From positions 27,221,608 to 27,285,607 of the forward strand of contig OY743174.1 of NCBI GenBank assembly GCA_963555705.1: a stretch of 64,000 nucleotides of DNA, read 5' to 3'. Under the pieces are notes generated by a model, which saw only the letters and a list, made by a program, of their open reading frames with translations, did not search any database and was not told where the DNA came from. Below are positions 46,121 through 58,404 of this stretch, piece by piece (the stretch's first letter is position 1; every line of letters begins with the position of its first letter). Source of the DNA: Ligustrum vulgare. Lineage: Eukaryota > Streptophyta > Magnoliopsida > Lamiales > Oleaceae. The position numbers and the translations under genes are program-made.

Positions 46121-47799
46121 GATAGATAGCTTTGCCGACTAAGATGTTTTGGTGATTGTTTCATTTTGTTTTGAATATTGACTTGTTAGATAGTTTTGTA
46201 GGCTTACAATGTTTTGATATTTAAAGTTGTTGTTAATTCATGAATTATGACCAAATATACTGCTTGTGTTTCTTTATATAATTTTTGTTTATCTATGTAA
46301 GATCCTAAGTTATCTTGATTACAACAGTCATGATTAATTGTGGTGAGGTTTTGAAACTGTTTAAGGGGATAGAGTTTTGAAGTAGAAGAACTAGGTTATT
46401 AGTTTTATGTTAAATTTATGTCAACCTATCCAATTTTTCTAATGCACTCAATCCACTGATTCTATTACAAGATAAGTTTAGAGTGGTTGAGCCGGTAAAT
46501 GAGATAGTCTCGATAAATGTTGATTCCATGCATAGTTAATATAATTTGCGTCAATTCTCTTTGATTAACAAGTATAAGCTAGATAATGACCATATGCTAG
46601 AGATCTAAGGCCAATTTTAATTATTTTTTTACCTTACCTCGTAGTCTTGGATCAGCCCTCATTATGATCACACAATGGATGTCGATCCGCGTAATAGCTC
46701 CGCTTAGCTATAATAATTAGGCTTCACAACTTAACAATACGAAGAGATTGAGATATAACTTGTGTTTCCAAGATGAAATTGGAATGAAACTCAATTATCA
46801 ACATCATAAAAATGACTTTATTATACTATCGTACTAGTATGTAGAAAGTACTACTCAAAATTAAAGCGGAGATAAAAAAAAATGATCTTGTTTTACTCCT
46901 TAAAACTTAAATAAAAATAATTTAGAGATATTAAGTGGTTTGTATTCTAAATTAACATGGATTTATTTTATGAAAAATAATTTTTTGATTGCAATCATAT
47001 AACATGCTATAGACTATGTCTTCAATTTCTTCTTATTAATCACTTTGACTTCTTTGCTTCAAAAACCTAAACAAAGAGATCAACCTCTTTCAATTTGTGT
47101 TTTCTTTCCCTCTTAATTTCATTTTAGATCATCTTCCATCAAACATGCTTCATTAAAAATACCAGATAATCAAAAATGCTTACTAGATAAAGAAAAAATG
47201 AAGAATTTCTAACATACATTTCACATGTGACAGAAGTGCTACATATTCATAATTGAATTTTTTTATATTTTATCTTTATTCATAAACGTGTCTATTTAAT
47301 TTTTTTTAGAATTTTTTAAAACTCTTTCTTTACATCCTTTGTCATTTCGAGCAATTGATGCAAGATGATGACGACGACGATGATAAACTGGTCTTGTTGG
47401 TAACACACTATAGGAATTGGGAGAAATATGGGCGACAATGTAAGGGCAACAAAATGGTTGCCCCTATAGACCATGATTCGATCGAGGCAGCATCAAATGT
47501 CATCTCAATAGAATTTAAACTCTATAGGGACGACACTGTCACCGCTGGGACTTGTCATGTCGTCCTTAAAAAAGACCTATACAGGCGATATAATTTGTCC
47601 CTACAGGTGTGGGTTTTTTTACGCGAACATGTGGCACGAAAATTTGGCACCTATTTTTCCGTCCAGGTAGTTATGACATATGTTATCCTAATAGGGGTAA
47701 GTCATCCCTATAGGTATATCGTATCTAAAGGGGCAACATATGTTGTATGAGGCCAGTAATCCTTTTTTGGATTTCAGGTAATTTTTTTTATAGAATTTT
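46121..47799. other. AT-rich sequence; one unassigned 131-codon ORF
   Basis: The plus-strand ORF 47355-47750 begins with MMQDDDDDDDK and has no recognised domain. The DNA under it carries GTTGCCCCTATAG and, about 260 bases on, an inverted CTAAAGGGGCAAC, as in non-coding parts of DNA transposons. It may belong to the CACTA element whose transposase relic follows. The rest shows no gene. Confidence 0.45.
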
Positions 47800-48340
47800 G
47801 TAAATTTTTTTTAGATTACTCATTTTTTATCACTGCCAGAGAAGAGGCAAAGTATCTCTAGGTTCTAGAATCTGGAGAAGATATGACAGAGAAACGAGAT
47901 GAAACCACTTCTCATTGACTTCAACTAGATCAATGGACATGGAAACTAGTCGGGCATAACAAAAAGTATTGCACACGCTTGATCGCGAATCAGGTAAGGT
48001 TCAACGTGATTCCTTATTATAGGGATTAGGGAAAGGTTCCCAAAGAGGATCTACATCGAGTATGGGCTATGGTCGAAGTAAGTAATTACAATTCATTTAA
48101 GAAAATTTTACTTTATACTTATTTTCAAAAACTAATGCATTGTTTAATATTTTTTCTTCCACACTTATTTTGATGTTCGGGTGATCGATATGAAGTTGAG
48201 TGCCATATGGACATAGGCGCTCTCGATTACTTGGCCAAAATCATTATCGAGCATACAAGATTGATGCATAAATACTAGAAGAAGCATGGCCCAAGTTGTT
48301 CTTTCGACGAGCTATCTATCGAGCAGTGGAAGAGATGCAT
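47800..48340 (+). pseudogene. CACTA-type (Transposase_24-like) gene, 5' part
   Basis: An exon ending at 48077 reads RFNVIPYYRD, a stop, GKVPKEDLHRVWAMVE, then a GTAAGTAA donor. A following exon reads FDELSIEQWKRCIDSFTSPVF, interrupted at 48340 by the LTR element and continued at 58405. The blocks fit the plant Ptta/En/Spm transposase family (Transposase_24) as I know it. Stops show it was already decaying. Confidence 0.65.
48336..48340. repeat. Target-site duplication TGCAT, left
   Basis: Matches 58400-58404 exactly and brackets the LTR element at 48341-58399. Confidence 0.92.
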
Positions 48341-51159
48341 TATAGCGACCCAGAATTTTTACGCAATTTTATAATTATTTTAATATTTAGAAAATTGTGT
48401 CGCTACTATTTCACCCATTATTTTGAAGTTAACGCCGCGACGGATTCGTCTAGCCAAGTCAAGAAATATCGAATTTGTTCGATTTTAAATTAAAATCCGA
48501 ATTTCTAAAATTATGTTATTTTAATTATTTATTCAAAGTATTATTTTCAAAAATCATTTTTCAGTCCAAAATATATCTGTTTTAAATACGTTTCTTGATC
48601 GAAGTTAGTCAAAATTTTAGTTAATTATCCCACACTAATCCTAATCTATATCCAGCAAGTGCAACCCACGTTTTGTTATTCTGTCTTTTGCTTTTGTACC
48701 AAATTCATAATCATTTTGTTCCACCTCATTAATCATCCACCAACATTAATTAAACCATTAGCCTCATCATCCCTTCTCTTTTACGCCGAAAGCTAAAGCC
48801 ATAGCCACCACCCACAAATTCCTTTACAACTCCATTATCATCATCATCAATCCATAGCCACGAACCTCCATTATATTAAACCTATATATATACAAACCTC
48901 CCTTTTCTGCAATGAAAAATTCACAATCATCATCATCATGGGACACTACCAATTCACTGCACAATTCAGAAATCAAACCCTCTGCACTCATCGCCTGCAA
49001 TCACCAAAATTACCATCAGACTGCCAAACTAAATTTCTCTGCACATCACCCCTGAATCAGCCAATTCAACAGTATGATTTCCAACTGCAGAACACCACTG
49101 TCGAAACCAAAACAACCACCACCACTGCAATGTTAACCATCCTCAATTCAGACCAACCACACTGCCATCCACCATAGACGGCCAGTCCACACCGAATCAC
49201 TGCACAACATCCCTCCAAAAATCAAACTCAAACCTAGAAGAAAAGAGAACCCATAACCCTAGAAACCCTTTTCTTACCTCAATCGTAGGTCCCTTCGCCG
49301 GAAATCGGGATCTAAGCCGTTGTTTTACATCCGGTTTTCACACCAAAATTTGTACCAAATCTACCCAAACTTGACAACCCTATTTAACCACCTCTTGCCG
49401 CCACCCTACGCCGGTGTGCGCCGGCGAATCGCCGGCTGAAGATCGTCTTCCGCCATCGATAGTTTTGTCCATCTCTCGTTTCACTCTCTCTCTCTCTCTC
49501 TCTCTCTGTGAATTGAAAATAGAAAGGGTAAAGTAAAAATCTGAAGATAATATATTCAATTTTCAGAATCTGCAGTTTAGTCCCTGAAGTTTTAAAGGTT
49601 TTCAAATCAGTCCTTTCAGCTTTTAAACTTATCAATTTCAGCCCATAAGTTTTAAATGAATTCTAATCAGCCCCTATTGTTTTAAAATATATTATTTCAA
49701 CCCTATTGTTTTGAGTTTCCGACTCAACTTTTAAAAATATTCATTTTAGTCCCTCAACTATCAAAAATATTCATTTTAATCCCTCAACTTTCAAAGTATC
49801 TATTTTAGTCCCTGGACTTTCAAAAGTATTCATTTTAGTTCCTCAACTTTCAAAACATCAATTTTAGTCCTCAAATTATAATTTATCATTTTGAGCTATA
49901 TATTCGATAGACTAAAGTGACTTATTGGCTAAGACGAAGCGTACGGAGAATTTAAAGAAATTGAAGTCATTCCCGCTCAACTTTGCACTCGTCGGATTTG
50001 AGGTAGACTCGCACTTATTAATTGATTTAAATTATGATTTCATATAAATGTCATGTGACTTGTAAAAGTCAATTTTCAAGAAAATTAAGTACGTTTTATG
50101 AAAGGTAAATATACCTTATGTTTTTATGAAAAGTAAGTATACCCTATGTTTTTACGATAATGTTTTATATGTTTTGGATCATTGCTATGCACATAAGAAT
50201 TCTTTCCACGAAGTTCGGTAAAATTCTTGTGTCTCCATAAGTTTATGAGGATTTGCCACGAAGTTCGGTAAAATTCCTATATTTCCATATGTTTATGAGG
50301 ATTTACCACCTAAGTTCGGTAAAATTCCTGTCTCATATGTTTATGAGGATTTCGATCCTATCTTATGTTATGATGGAAATGATCCCTATGAATTTCAAGA
50401 ATTATGTTTTGGTATACTTACTGTTATTATGATTTTACTGCATAAGAATTCTTGCCACCTAAGTTCGGTAAAGTTCTTGTGTCTCCCTATGTTTATGAGG
50501 ATTTCAATCCTATCTTATGTTATGCTTTCAAAAGAAATTATGCTTAGCATAATTAAAATGTTTTTATAAGTATATGGTTTTCAAAGAGCTGTTTTCAAAG
50601 AGCTATTTTCAAAGAGCCTATGATTTGCAAAATATGTCCCGTGCTGTAATGCACAATATGAGTTTTATCAAGAGCAGTTTTATAAAGAAGCTCTATCAAT
50701 GCCCATTTTATAAAGAGCCGGGATTTATGTGTTTAATCATCTTATAAATTAATTAATTTGCGATGAGTCTACTGAGTATTTCCCCCATGAAATACTCACC
50801 CTACTTTTTAACAGTTTTGCAGGTTTCGGAGACGGTGGCGAGCGATGAATGATGGTGGCAATAATCGTTAAACGGTTGAAAGTTTGACGTTAATGATTTT
50901 CGTATTTTCCAAACACCGAATAATTTAGAGAAGTTCATTTATTTGAGAAATTATGACATTGTCAATTTCTTTACAAAATTAATGGTTCGATTTACTATTT
51001 CAAATGGTTTCATAAATGTTTTCAATTTTATCGGCCATTACAGTTTATTTAATGTTGCCAAAAATGAATTTCAATTATTTCTTCCGCAAAAATATTATTC
51101 GAAAAATTTAGACAGAAAATGACGTAGTGAATCGGGTATACGGAACTCGGGGCGCTACA
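48341..51159 (+). repeat. Left LTR of the 10-kb element
   Basis: 2819 bp. It contains a CT microsatellite (49485-49507), a minisatellite of TTTTAGTCCCTCAACTTTCA type (49725-49875) and tandem AAGTTCGGTAAAATTC units (50205-50480). Small ORFs conserved in both LTRs (48938-49177 plus; 49384-49635 minus) have no recognisable domain and are best seen as chance. Confidence 0.92.
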
Positions 51160-51162
51160 AGT

Positions 51163-51174
51163 TGGTATCAGAGC
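51163..51174 (+). promoter_or_regulatory. Primer-binding site, initiator-Met tRNA type
   Basis: TGGTATCAGAGC three bases after the LTR end. Confidence 0.93.
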
Positions 51175-54100
51175 TAGTCTGCGTTTCTGTAGACTGGTAA
51201 AATTTTCAAAAAGAATTTTCAAGAAATATTTTTCATTATAAGATTTTTATTGATGAAGATTGCCACTGCCATCATTCGTTCCACCAACTCCGAGGTAAAG
51301 AAGTTTATGATGTTTAAAGTTATTTCAGTATTTCGAATACTCATTTTACTGATTTATGAGAAAGAATGAAGAGTATTTCGGATACTTATGATTTATGAGA
51401 AATAAGAATGTATTTCTTCGAAAATAATGATGTTGTTATGCTTTGTCATCACTTATATGCTTTAATATATGATTATGAGAAATTTTTTTTAAGAAAGAAA
51501 ACGAGTGTTGAGCATAATGGGAATAATATGATTTAAGAATGATTTTTAAATAATTTTTGTCCTCGAGTTAGAAATGATGAACCCTAAATGGACTTTGCAT
51601 AATTGATTTTAGACATGGCACTAAGTATGAGAAGTCAACGGAAAGGATTTGATTATATGTTCAGATTATCTATCGTTTAGATTAAACGAGAAATAGCAAG
51701 CCAGTTATGAAGTTGTGATAAGATGTTAAGATTATAACTGATATGATTTTATTGAGCCTTTTATGAGAAGCATTATGAAGTTAGAGATTTAAAGATTTGG
51801 TTCTTAGTTTTTGAGAATTAAGTAATGGATATTATGTTGAGTAAATGAATTATGTCTCTATGTTGAAGAGAAATTTATTATGAAGTTTGGCTTTGTGAAT
51901 AAATTTTGGGAATATGATTTATGGCATATATTTATAAGTATGAGTAACTTTTGAGCCAATTAAGGTATGGAAGGAAGTGATATTGTGATATTGAAAAAAA
52001 TATGATTTGAAATTATTATGTTGAGGAATTATGAATGGAATTATGGGATATTTTTGATGATATTGAAGTGTTGGAATCGTTTTCAATATTTTTAGATCGT
52101 TGTGATCAAATGTGGAGTTATTTATTATTGTGAGTTATGAAGTATGCTTATGGTTTGGGATAAGTTCAAATTACAAGGGAGACTCTGCCTAGAATTTTAT
52201 CGTCTGAAAATAAGAGCATAGTATGGTATGCAATCACTAAGAGAATTGAGTTTAGAATTGCGTTCATAAGCAAGATTGAGTAAATGATAAGTTATATTTT
52301 GAAAGACGAGTGAAGACAAGTATAATGGCATTATTGGGAAGAATCTTAATTATTCTTGGGAATGGATTTATCACTTGTAAGGAATGATCACTTGTATTGG
52401 AGAGTATTATAAGGATATGAATTTTGAGGAAAATAGGAATAAGATTTTACAGTGATAACTTATTTTGGAATGGTGTTTAGAAGAGGGACCATGGTAGAAT
52501 CCAAGATTTTTTTTAGTCTAAGAAATTGATATATTATATTAGTGATCAGATTGACGTATAAGGTACGTGATAGATATGACGACTAGACGGTTAAGGGATG
52601 TTATGGTTATCCAGGGAAGAATCGTGTGAATATTGAGTTCGATGATCTTATTTTGATGGTTTTTTGCATTATGGTGAAATATTATCTACGATTGAGAATT
52701 GTCATTTTTAGTCATAATATATGGGTTTATTTAAAGATTTAGTGATACAGTTTCGATTAATTATTATTGGTTGTACTTTTGAAGTGAGTAAATATTTTGG
52801 CTACAATAATGGAAAATCTGAGATGATCAGTTGTGTGATTTTAAATTATGGGATTGTATCTTTGGGTTAAGCAAATTTGATGAGGAATCCTATATGATTT
52901 ACAGAAGTCTTATTTAATGGTGATAAGATTAATCAGAGTATTGTTCATAAAGTGTGATATGAATTGAAGTTTGAGAGAATAGAAAATTTTAATTTTGAAT
53001 TTCAGATTTGGGAAATTAGTGAAGTTTCTTAAGTTTGAGAATAACATATTTGATCCTTGTGATGCTGTTTTAAGTTAGTATCTTAGCTCTCAGCTAGAAT
53101 GAGTATTTGATACCGAGTACTTGATGTATTATTTAAAGTATAGAAAAATGAAAAGTGGGAACAAGAGTTAATGCGCTGTTATTTTTCTCGACAAAAGAAA
53201 ATTTGATGATAAGATTGGAGATATGGAATATTTTATTGGATTTTGGTACTGATATTTTTGGTATAATAATCAAGGTATAGTGAGATGATACGGGAATACG
53301 TGAAAGAGAAATAAGGACTGTATTGAATCAGAATTCATAAGTATGTATAAGTGAAAGAAATACTTTGCAGGAAATGTGGTGACATTTAAGTAAAGAATCT
53401 TAGTTATTTGGAAGATATTTGTTTACTGAATTTTGGGTTACAAATATTGGAAAGATAAGTTGATGATATTATGTTGATATGTTTGGGTATATTACGTAGA
53501 GAGAATATTCAGGTAATTCTTTGATTATTTTTGGAATATTCGATGATAAGAAGAAAGGAAAAAATTATTATGATATGATATGTCAGTAAAGATTTGTTGA
53601 AATTTTAGAGATATATACGAATATCTGAGGTCACATGATACGATGATAAGTGACATGTTACATGAATACTACAAGATATGATGAAATTTTTACATTCGAT
53701 TGGGAATTGTTTTGATTATTTTGGGAATATTTGATGATAAGAAGTTTAGAGATGACAAATTATTATGGTTTGATATATCAGTAAAGATTTATGGAAACTT
53801 GAAGAGATTTTTTTTTATGGAATTACAGAAATTAGTAAAGAGACATGATGTTGTTTGGGATTATGTGAGATAATGATGATGAACGTAAGGTTAGATGAAT
53901 ATAAAGGTACAATAGAAAATTGTAAGGAATGATATGATGATGATAATTGAAGGTGATAATGTATTGAGATTATGAAATAAGTTGATCATCTATGAATAAG
54001 TTATGTTGTTTTTGGTTCATAATAATGGAATTCAAAGAATAGTGAACTTTCAGTCACTTACGATTCAGAAGAATTTTTTAGTAGACACATATGTCTATAG

Positions 54101-54236
54101 AAAAGTCCATATTCTTAAGAAAACAAAGTGATGCATTTAGTCAAAGTCCAGTGGGTTAAAAATGGTTGGGTTAAATATGGTAGCAATGATGCTACATAAG
54201 GGAAGAAGAAGAAGAGATTCTGATTAAGTATTCAGA
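51175..54236 (+). other. Non-coding, C-poor interior of the 10-kb element
   Basis: No ORF beyond chance length on either strand. The plus strand is visibly poor in C and rich in A, T and G. A segment around 53521-53600 recurs diverged about 190 bases later (TTTGATTATTTTGGGAATAT words). Near 54140-54240 a broken reading gives VQWVKNGWVKYG, ATWEE-like codons and RSSKFN, the end of a chromovirus pol. Confidence 0.7.
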
Positions 54237-55542
54237 AATCATAAGATCGAGTAAGTTTAATTATAAAACGGGCATTGATAGAGCTTCTTTATAAAACGGC
54301 TCTTGATAAAACTCATATTGTACATTACAGCACGGGACATATTTTGCAAATCATAGGCTCTTTGAAAATATCTCTTTGAAAACAGCTCTTTGAAAACCAT
54401 ATACTTATAAAAACATTTTAATTATGCCAAGCATAATTTCTTTTGAAAGCATAACATAAGATAGGATTGAAATCCTCATAAACATAGGGAGACACAAGAA
54501 CTTTACCGAACTTAGGTGGCAAGAATTCTTATGCAGTAAAATCATAATAACAGTAAGTATACCAAAACATAATTCTTGAAATTCATAGGGATCATTTCCA
54601 TCATAACATAGGGTAGGATCGAAATCCTCATAACCATATGAGACAGGAATTTTACCGAACTTAGGTGGTAAATCCTCATAAACATATGGAAACACAGAAT
54701 TCTACCGAACTTAGGTGGTAAGAATTCTTATGTGCATAGCAATGATCGAAAACATATAAAACATTTTCGTAAAAACATAGGGTATACTTACTGTTATTAT
54801 GATTTTACTGCATAAGAATTCTTGCCACCTAAGTTCGGTAAAGTTCTTGTGTCTCCCTATGTTTATGAGGATTTCAATCCTATCTTATGTTATGCTTTCA
54901 AAAGAAATTATGCTTGGCATAATTAAAATGTTTTTATAAGTATATGGTTTTCAAAGAGCTGTTTTCAAAGAGCTATTTTCAAAGAGCCTATGATTTGCAA
55001 AATATGTCCCGTGCTGTAATGCACAATATGAGTTTTATCAAGAGCAGTTTTATAAAGAAGCTCTATCAATGCCCGTTTTATAAATAGCCGGGATTTATGT
55101 GTTTAATCATCTTATAAATTAAATTAATTTGCGATGAGTCTACTGAGTATTTCCCCCATGAAATACTCACCCTACTTTTTAACAGTTTTGCAGATTTCGG
55201 AGACGGTGGCGAGCGATGAATGATGGTGGCAATAATCGTTAAATGGTTGAAAGTTTGACGTTAATGATTTCCGTATTTTCCAAACAATCGAATAATTTAG
55301 AGAATTTCATTTATTTGAGAAATTATGACATTGTCAATTTCTTTACAAAATTAATGGTTCGATTTACTATTTCAAATGGTTTCATAAATGTTTTCAATTT
55401 TATCGGCCATTACAGTTTATTTAATGTTGCCAAAAATGAATTTCAATTATTTCTTCCGCAAAAAATATTATTCGAAAAATGTAGACAGAAAATGACGTAG
55501 TGAACCGGGTATACGGAATCATAAGATCGAGTAAGTTTAATT
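54237..55542. repeat. Fold-back insertion made of LTR sequence, flanked by a 26-bp direct repeat
   Basis: 54261-54792 is an inverted copy of LTR sequence (about 50135-50725 in the left LTR); 54782-55516 is a direct copy of about 50413-51145. The two join through the ten bases GTATACTTAC. Arms 54261-54562 and 54782-55083 are both 302 bases and almost perfectly complementary, with a loop of about 220. A 26-bp direct repeat containing ATAAGATCGAGTAAGTTTAA lies at 54237-54262 and 55517-55542. The insertion splits the last pol codons. Confidence 0.9.
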
Positions 55543-55574
55543 TCGAGGACGAAATTATTTTAAGGGGGTAAGAT
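55543..55574 (+). promoter_or_regulatory. End of pol and polypurine tract of the 10-kb element
   Basis: TTCGAGGACGAAATTATTTT (FEDEI-type codons) runs into AAGGGGGTAAGAT, directly before the right LTR. The purine run would prime plus-strand DNA. Confidence 0.8.
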
Positions 55575-58399
55575 TATAGCGACCCAGAATTTTTACGCAA
55601 TTTTATAATTATTTTAATATTTAGAAAATTGTGTCGCCACTATTTCACCCATTATTTTGAAGTTAACGCCGCGACGGATTCGTCTAGCCAAGTCAAGAAA
55701 TATCGAATTTGTTCGATTTTAAATTAAAATCCGAATTTCTAAAATTAGGTTATTTTAATTATTTATTCAAAGTATTATTTTCAAAAATCATTTTTCAGTC
55801 CAAAATATATCTGTTTTAAATACGTTTCTTGATCGAAGTTAGTCAAAATTTTAGTTAATTATCCCACACTAATCCTAATCTATATCCAGCAAGTGCAACC
55901 CACGTTTTGTTATTCTGTCTTTTGCTTTTGTACCAAATTCATAATCATTTTGTTCCACCTCATTAATCATCCACCAACATTAATTAAACCATTAGCCTCA
56001 TCATCCCTTCTCTTTTACGCCGAAAGCTAAAGCCATAGCCACCACCCACAAATTCCTTTACAGCTCCATTATCATCATCATCAATCCATAGCCACGAACC
56101 TCCATTATATTAAACCTATATATATACAAACCTCCCTTTTCTGCAATGAAAAATTCACAATCATCATCATCATGGGACACTACCAATTCACTGCACAATT
56201 CAGAAATCAAACCCTCTGCACTCATCGCCTGCAATCACCAAAATTACCATCAGACTGCCAAACTAAATTTCTCTGCACATCACCCCTGAATCAGCCAATT
56301 CAACAGTATGATTTCCAACTGCAGAACACCACTGTCGAAACCAAAACAACCACCACCACTGCAATGTTAACCATCCTCAATTCAGACCAACCACACTGCC
56401 ATCCACCATAGACGGCCAGTCCACACCGAATCACTGCACAACATCCCTCCAAAAATCAAACTCAAACCTAGAAGAAAAGAGAACCCATAACCCTAGAAAC
56501 CCTTTTCTTACCTCAATCGTAGGTCCCTTCGCCGGAAATCGGGATCTAAGCCGTTGTTTTACATCCGGTTTTCACACCAAAATTTGTACCAAATCTACCC
56601 AAACTTGACAACCCTATTTAACCACCTCTTGCCGCCACCCTACGCCGGTGTGCGCCGGCGAATCGCCGGCTGAAGATCGTCTTCCGCCATCGATAGTTTT
56701 GTCCATCTCTCGTTTCACTCACTCTCTCTCTCTCTCTCTCTCTCTCTGTGAATTGAAAATAGAAAGGGTAAAGTAAAAATCTGAAGATAATATATTCAAT
56801 TTTCAGAATCTGCAGTTTAGTCCCTGAAGTTTTAAAGGTTTTCAAATCAGTCCTTTCAGCTTTTAAACTTATCAATTTCAGCCCATAAGTTTTAAATGAA
56901 TTTTAATCAGCCCCTATTGTTTTAAAATATATTATTTCAACCCTATTGTTTTGAGTTTCCGACTCAACTTTTAAAAATATTCATTTTAGTCCCTCAACTA
57001 TCAAAAATATTCATTTTAATCCCTCAACTTTCAAAGTATCTATTTTAGTCCCTGGACTTTCAAAAGTATTCATTTTAGTTCCACAACTTTCAAAACATCA
57101 ATTTTAGTCCTCAAATTATAATTTATCATTTTGAGCTATATATTCGATAGACTAAAGTGACTTATTGGTTAAGACGAAGCGTACAGAGAATTTAAAGAAA
57201 TTGAAGTCATTCCCGCTCAACTTTGCACTCGTCGGATTTGAGGTAGACTCGCACTTATTAATTGATTTAAATTATGATTTCATATAAATGTCATGTGACT
57301 TGTAAAAGTCAATTTTCAAGGAAATTAAGTACGTTTTATGAAAGGTAAATATACCTTATGTTTTTATGAAAAGTAAGTATACCCTATGTTTTTACGATAA
57401 TGTTTTATATGTTTTGGATCATTGCTATGCACATAAGAATTCTTGCCACGAAGTTCGGTAAAATTCTTGTGTCTCCATAAGTTTATGAGGATTTGCCACG
57501 AAGTTCGGTAAAATTCCTATGTTTCCATATGTTTATGAGGATTTACCACCTAAGTTCGGTAAAATTCCTGTCTCATATGTTTATGAGGATTTCGATCATA
57601 TCTTATGTTATGATGGAAATGATCCCTATGAATTTCAAGAATTATGTTTTGGTATACTTACTGTTATTATGATTTTACTGCATAAGAATTCTTGCCACCT
57701 AAGTTCGGTAAAGTTCTTGTGTCTCCCTATGTTTATGAGGATTTCAATCCTATCTTATGTTATGCTTTCAAAAGAAATTATGCTTAGCATAATTAAAATG
57801 TTTTTATAAGTATATGGTTTTCAAAGAGCTGTTTTCAAAGAGCTATTTTCAAAGAGCCTATGATTTGCAAAATATGTCTCGTGCTGTAATGCACAATATG
57901 AGTTTTATCAAGAGCAGTTTTATAAAGAAGCTCTATCAATGCCCGTTTTATAAAGAGCCGGGATTTATGTGTTTAATCATCTTATAAATTAATTAATTTG
58001 CGATGAGTCTACTGAGTATTTCCCCCATGAAATACTCACCCTACTTTTTAACAGTTTTGCAGATTTCGGAGACGGTGGCGAGCGATGAATGATGGTGGAA
58101 ATAATCGTTAAACGGTTGAAAGTTTGACGTTAATGATTTCCGTATTTTCCAAACACCGAATAATTTAGAGAAGTTCATTTATTTGAGAAATTATGACATT
58201 GTCAATTTCTTTACAAAATTAATGGTTCGATTTACTATTTCAAATGGTTTCATAAATGTTTTCAATTTTATCGGCCATTACAGTTTATTTAATGTTGCCA
58301 AAAATGAATTTCTATTATTTCTTCCGCAAAAATATTATTCGAAAAATTTAGACAGAAAATGACGTAGTGAATCGGGTATACGGAACTCGGGGCGCTACA
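55575..58399 (+). repeat. Right LTR of the 10-kb element
   Basis: 2825 bp, aligned end to end with 48341-51159. Differences include CGCCACTATT for CGCTACTATT, a longer CT run and scattered transitions. Confidence 0.92.
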
Positions 58400-58404
58400 T
58401 GCAT
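58400..58404. repeat. Target-site duplication TGCAT, right
   Basis: Exact match to 48336-48340. Confidence 0.92.

Larger units (their letters stand above)
48341..58399 (+). mobile_element. 10-kb non-autonomous LTR retrotransposon, chromovirus-derived
   Basis: Two LTRs of 2819 and 2825 bp (48341-51159, 55575-58399) bracket a 4.4-kb interior. The start is TATAGCGACC (the solo LTR has TGTAGCGACC) and the end GGGGCGCTACA, with TGCAT duplicated on both sides. The primer site TGGTATCAGAGC is at 51163-51174. A polypurine tract (TTTTAAGGGGGTAAGAT) precedes the right LTR. The interior has no gag or pol ORF; only a tail like RVQWVKNGWVKYG...ATWEEE, RSSKFN and FEDEI before the polypurine tract recalls a Tekay/Del chromovirus. 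I count roughly twenty LTR differences, so it is young. It is inserted in a CACTA transposase relic. Confidence 0.9.

Noticed and set aside
47355..47750. 131-codon ORF starting with a run of Asp
   Set aside because: No domain; underlying DNA has inverted GGGGCAAC motifs typical of transposon non-coding sequence. Listed only as an unassigned ORF.
48938..49177. 79-codon ORF repeated at 56172-56411
   Set aside because: Present twice only because both LTRs are near-identical; no domain and no reason to expect coding in the LTR.
50205..50480. Regularly spaced repeats that could suggest a CRISPR array
   Set aside because: Plant nuclear LTR sequence; repeats are few, degenerate and part of a longer tandem unit with no unique spacers.
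54405..54695. 96-codon ORF, similar to a plus-strand ORF at 57519-57809
   Set aside because: Both are readings of the tandem AAGTTCGG array of the LTR, in the inverted arm and the right LTR.
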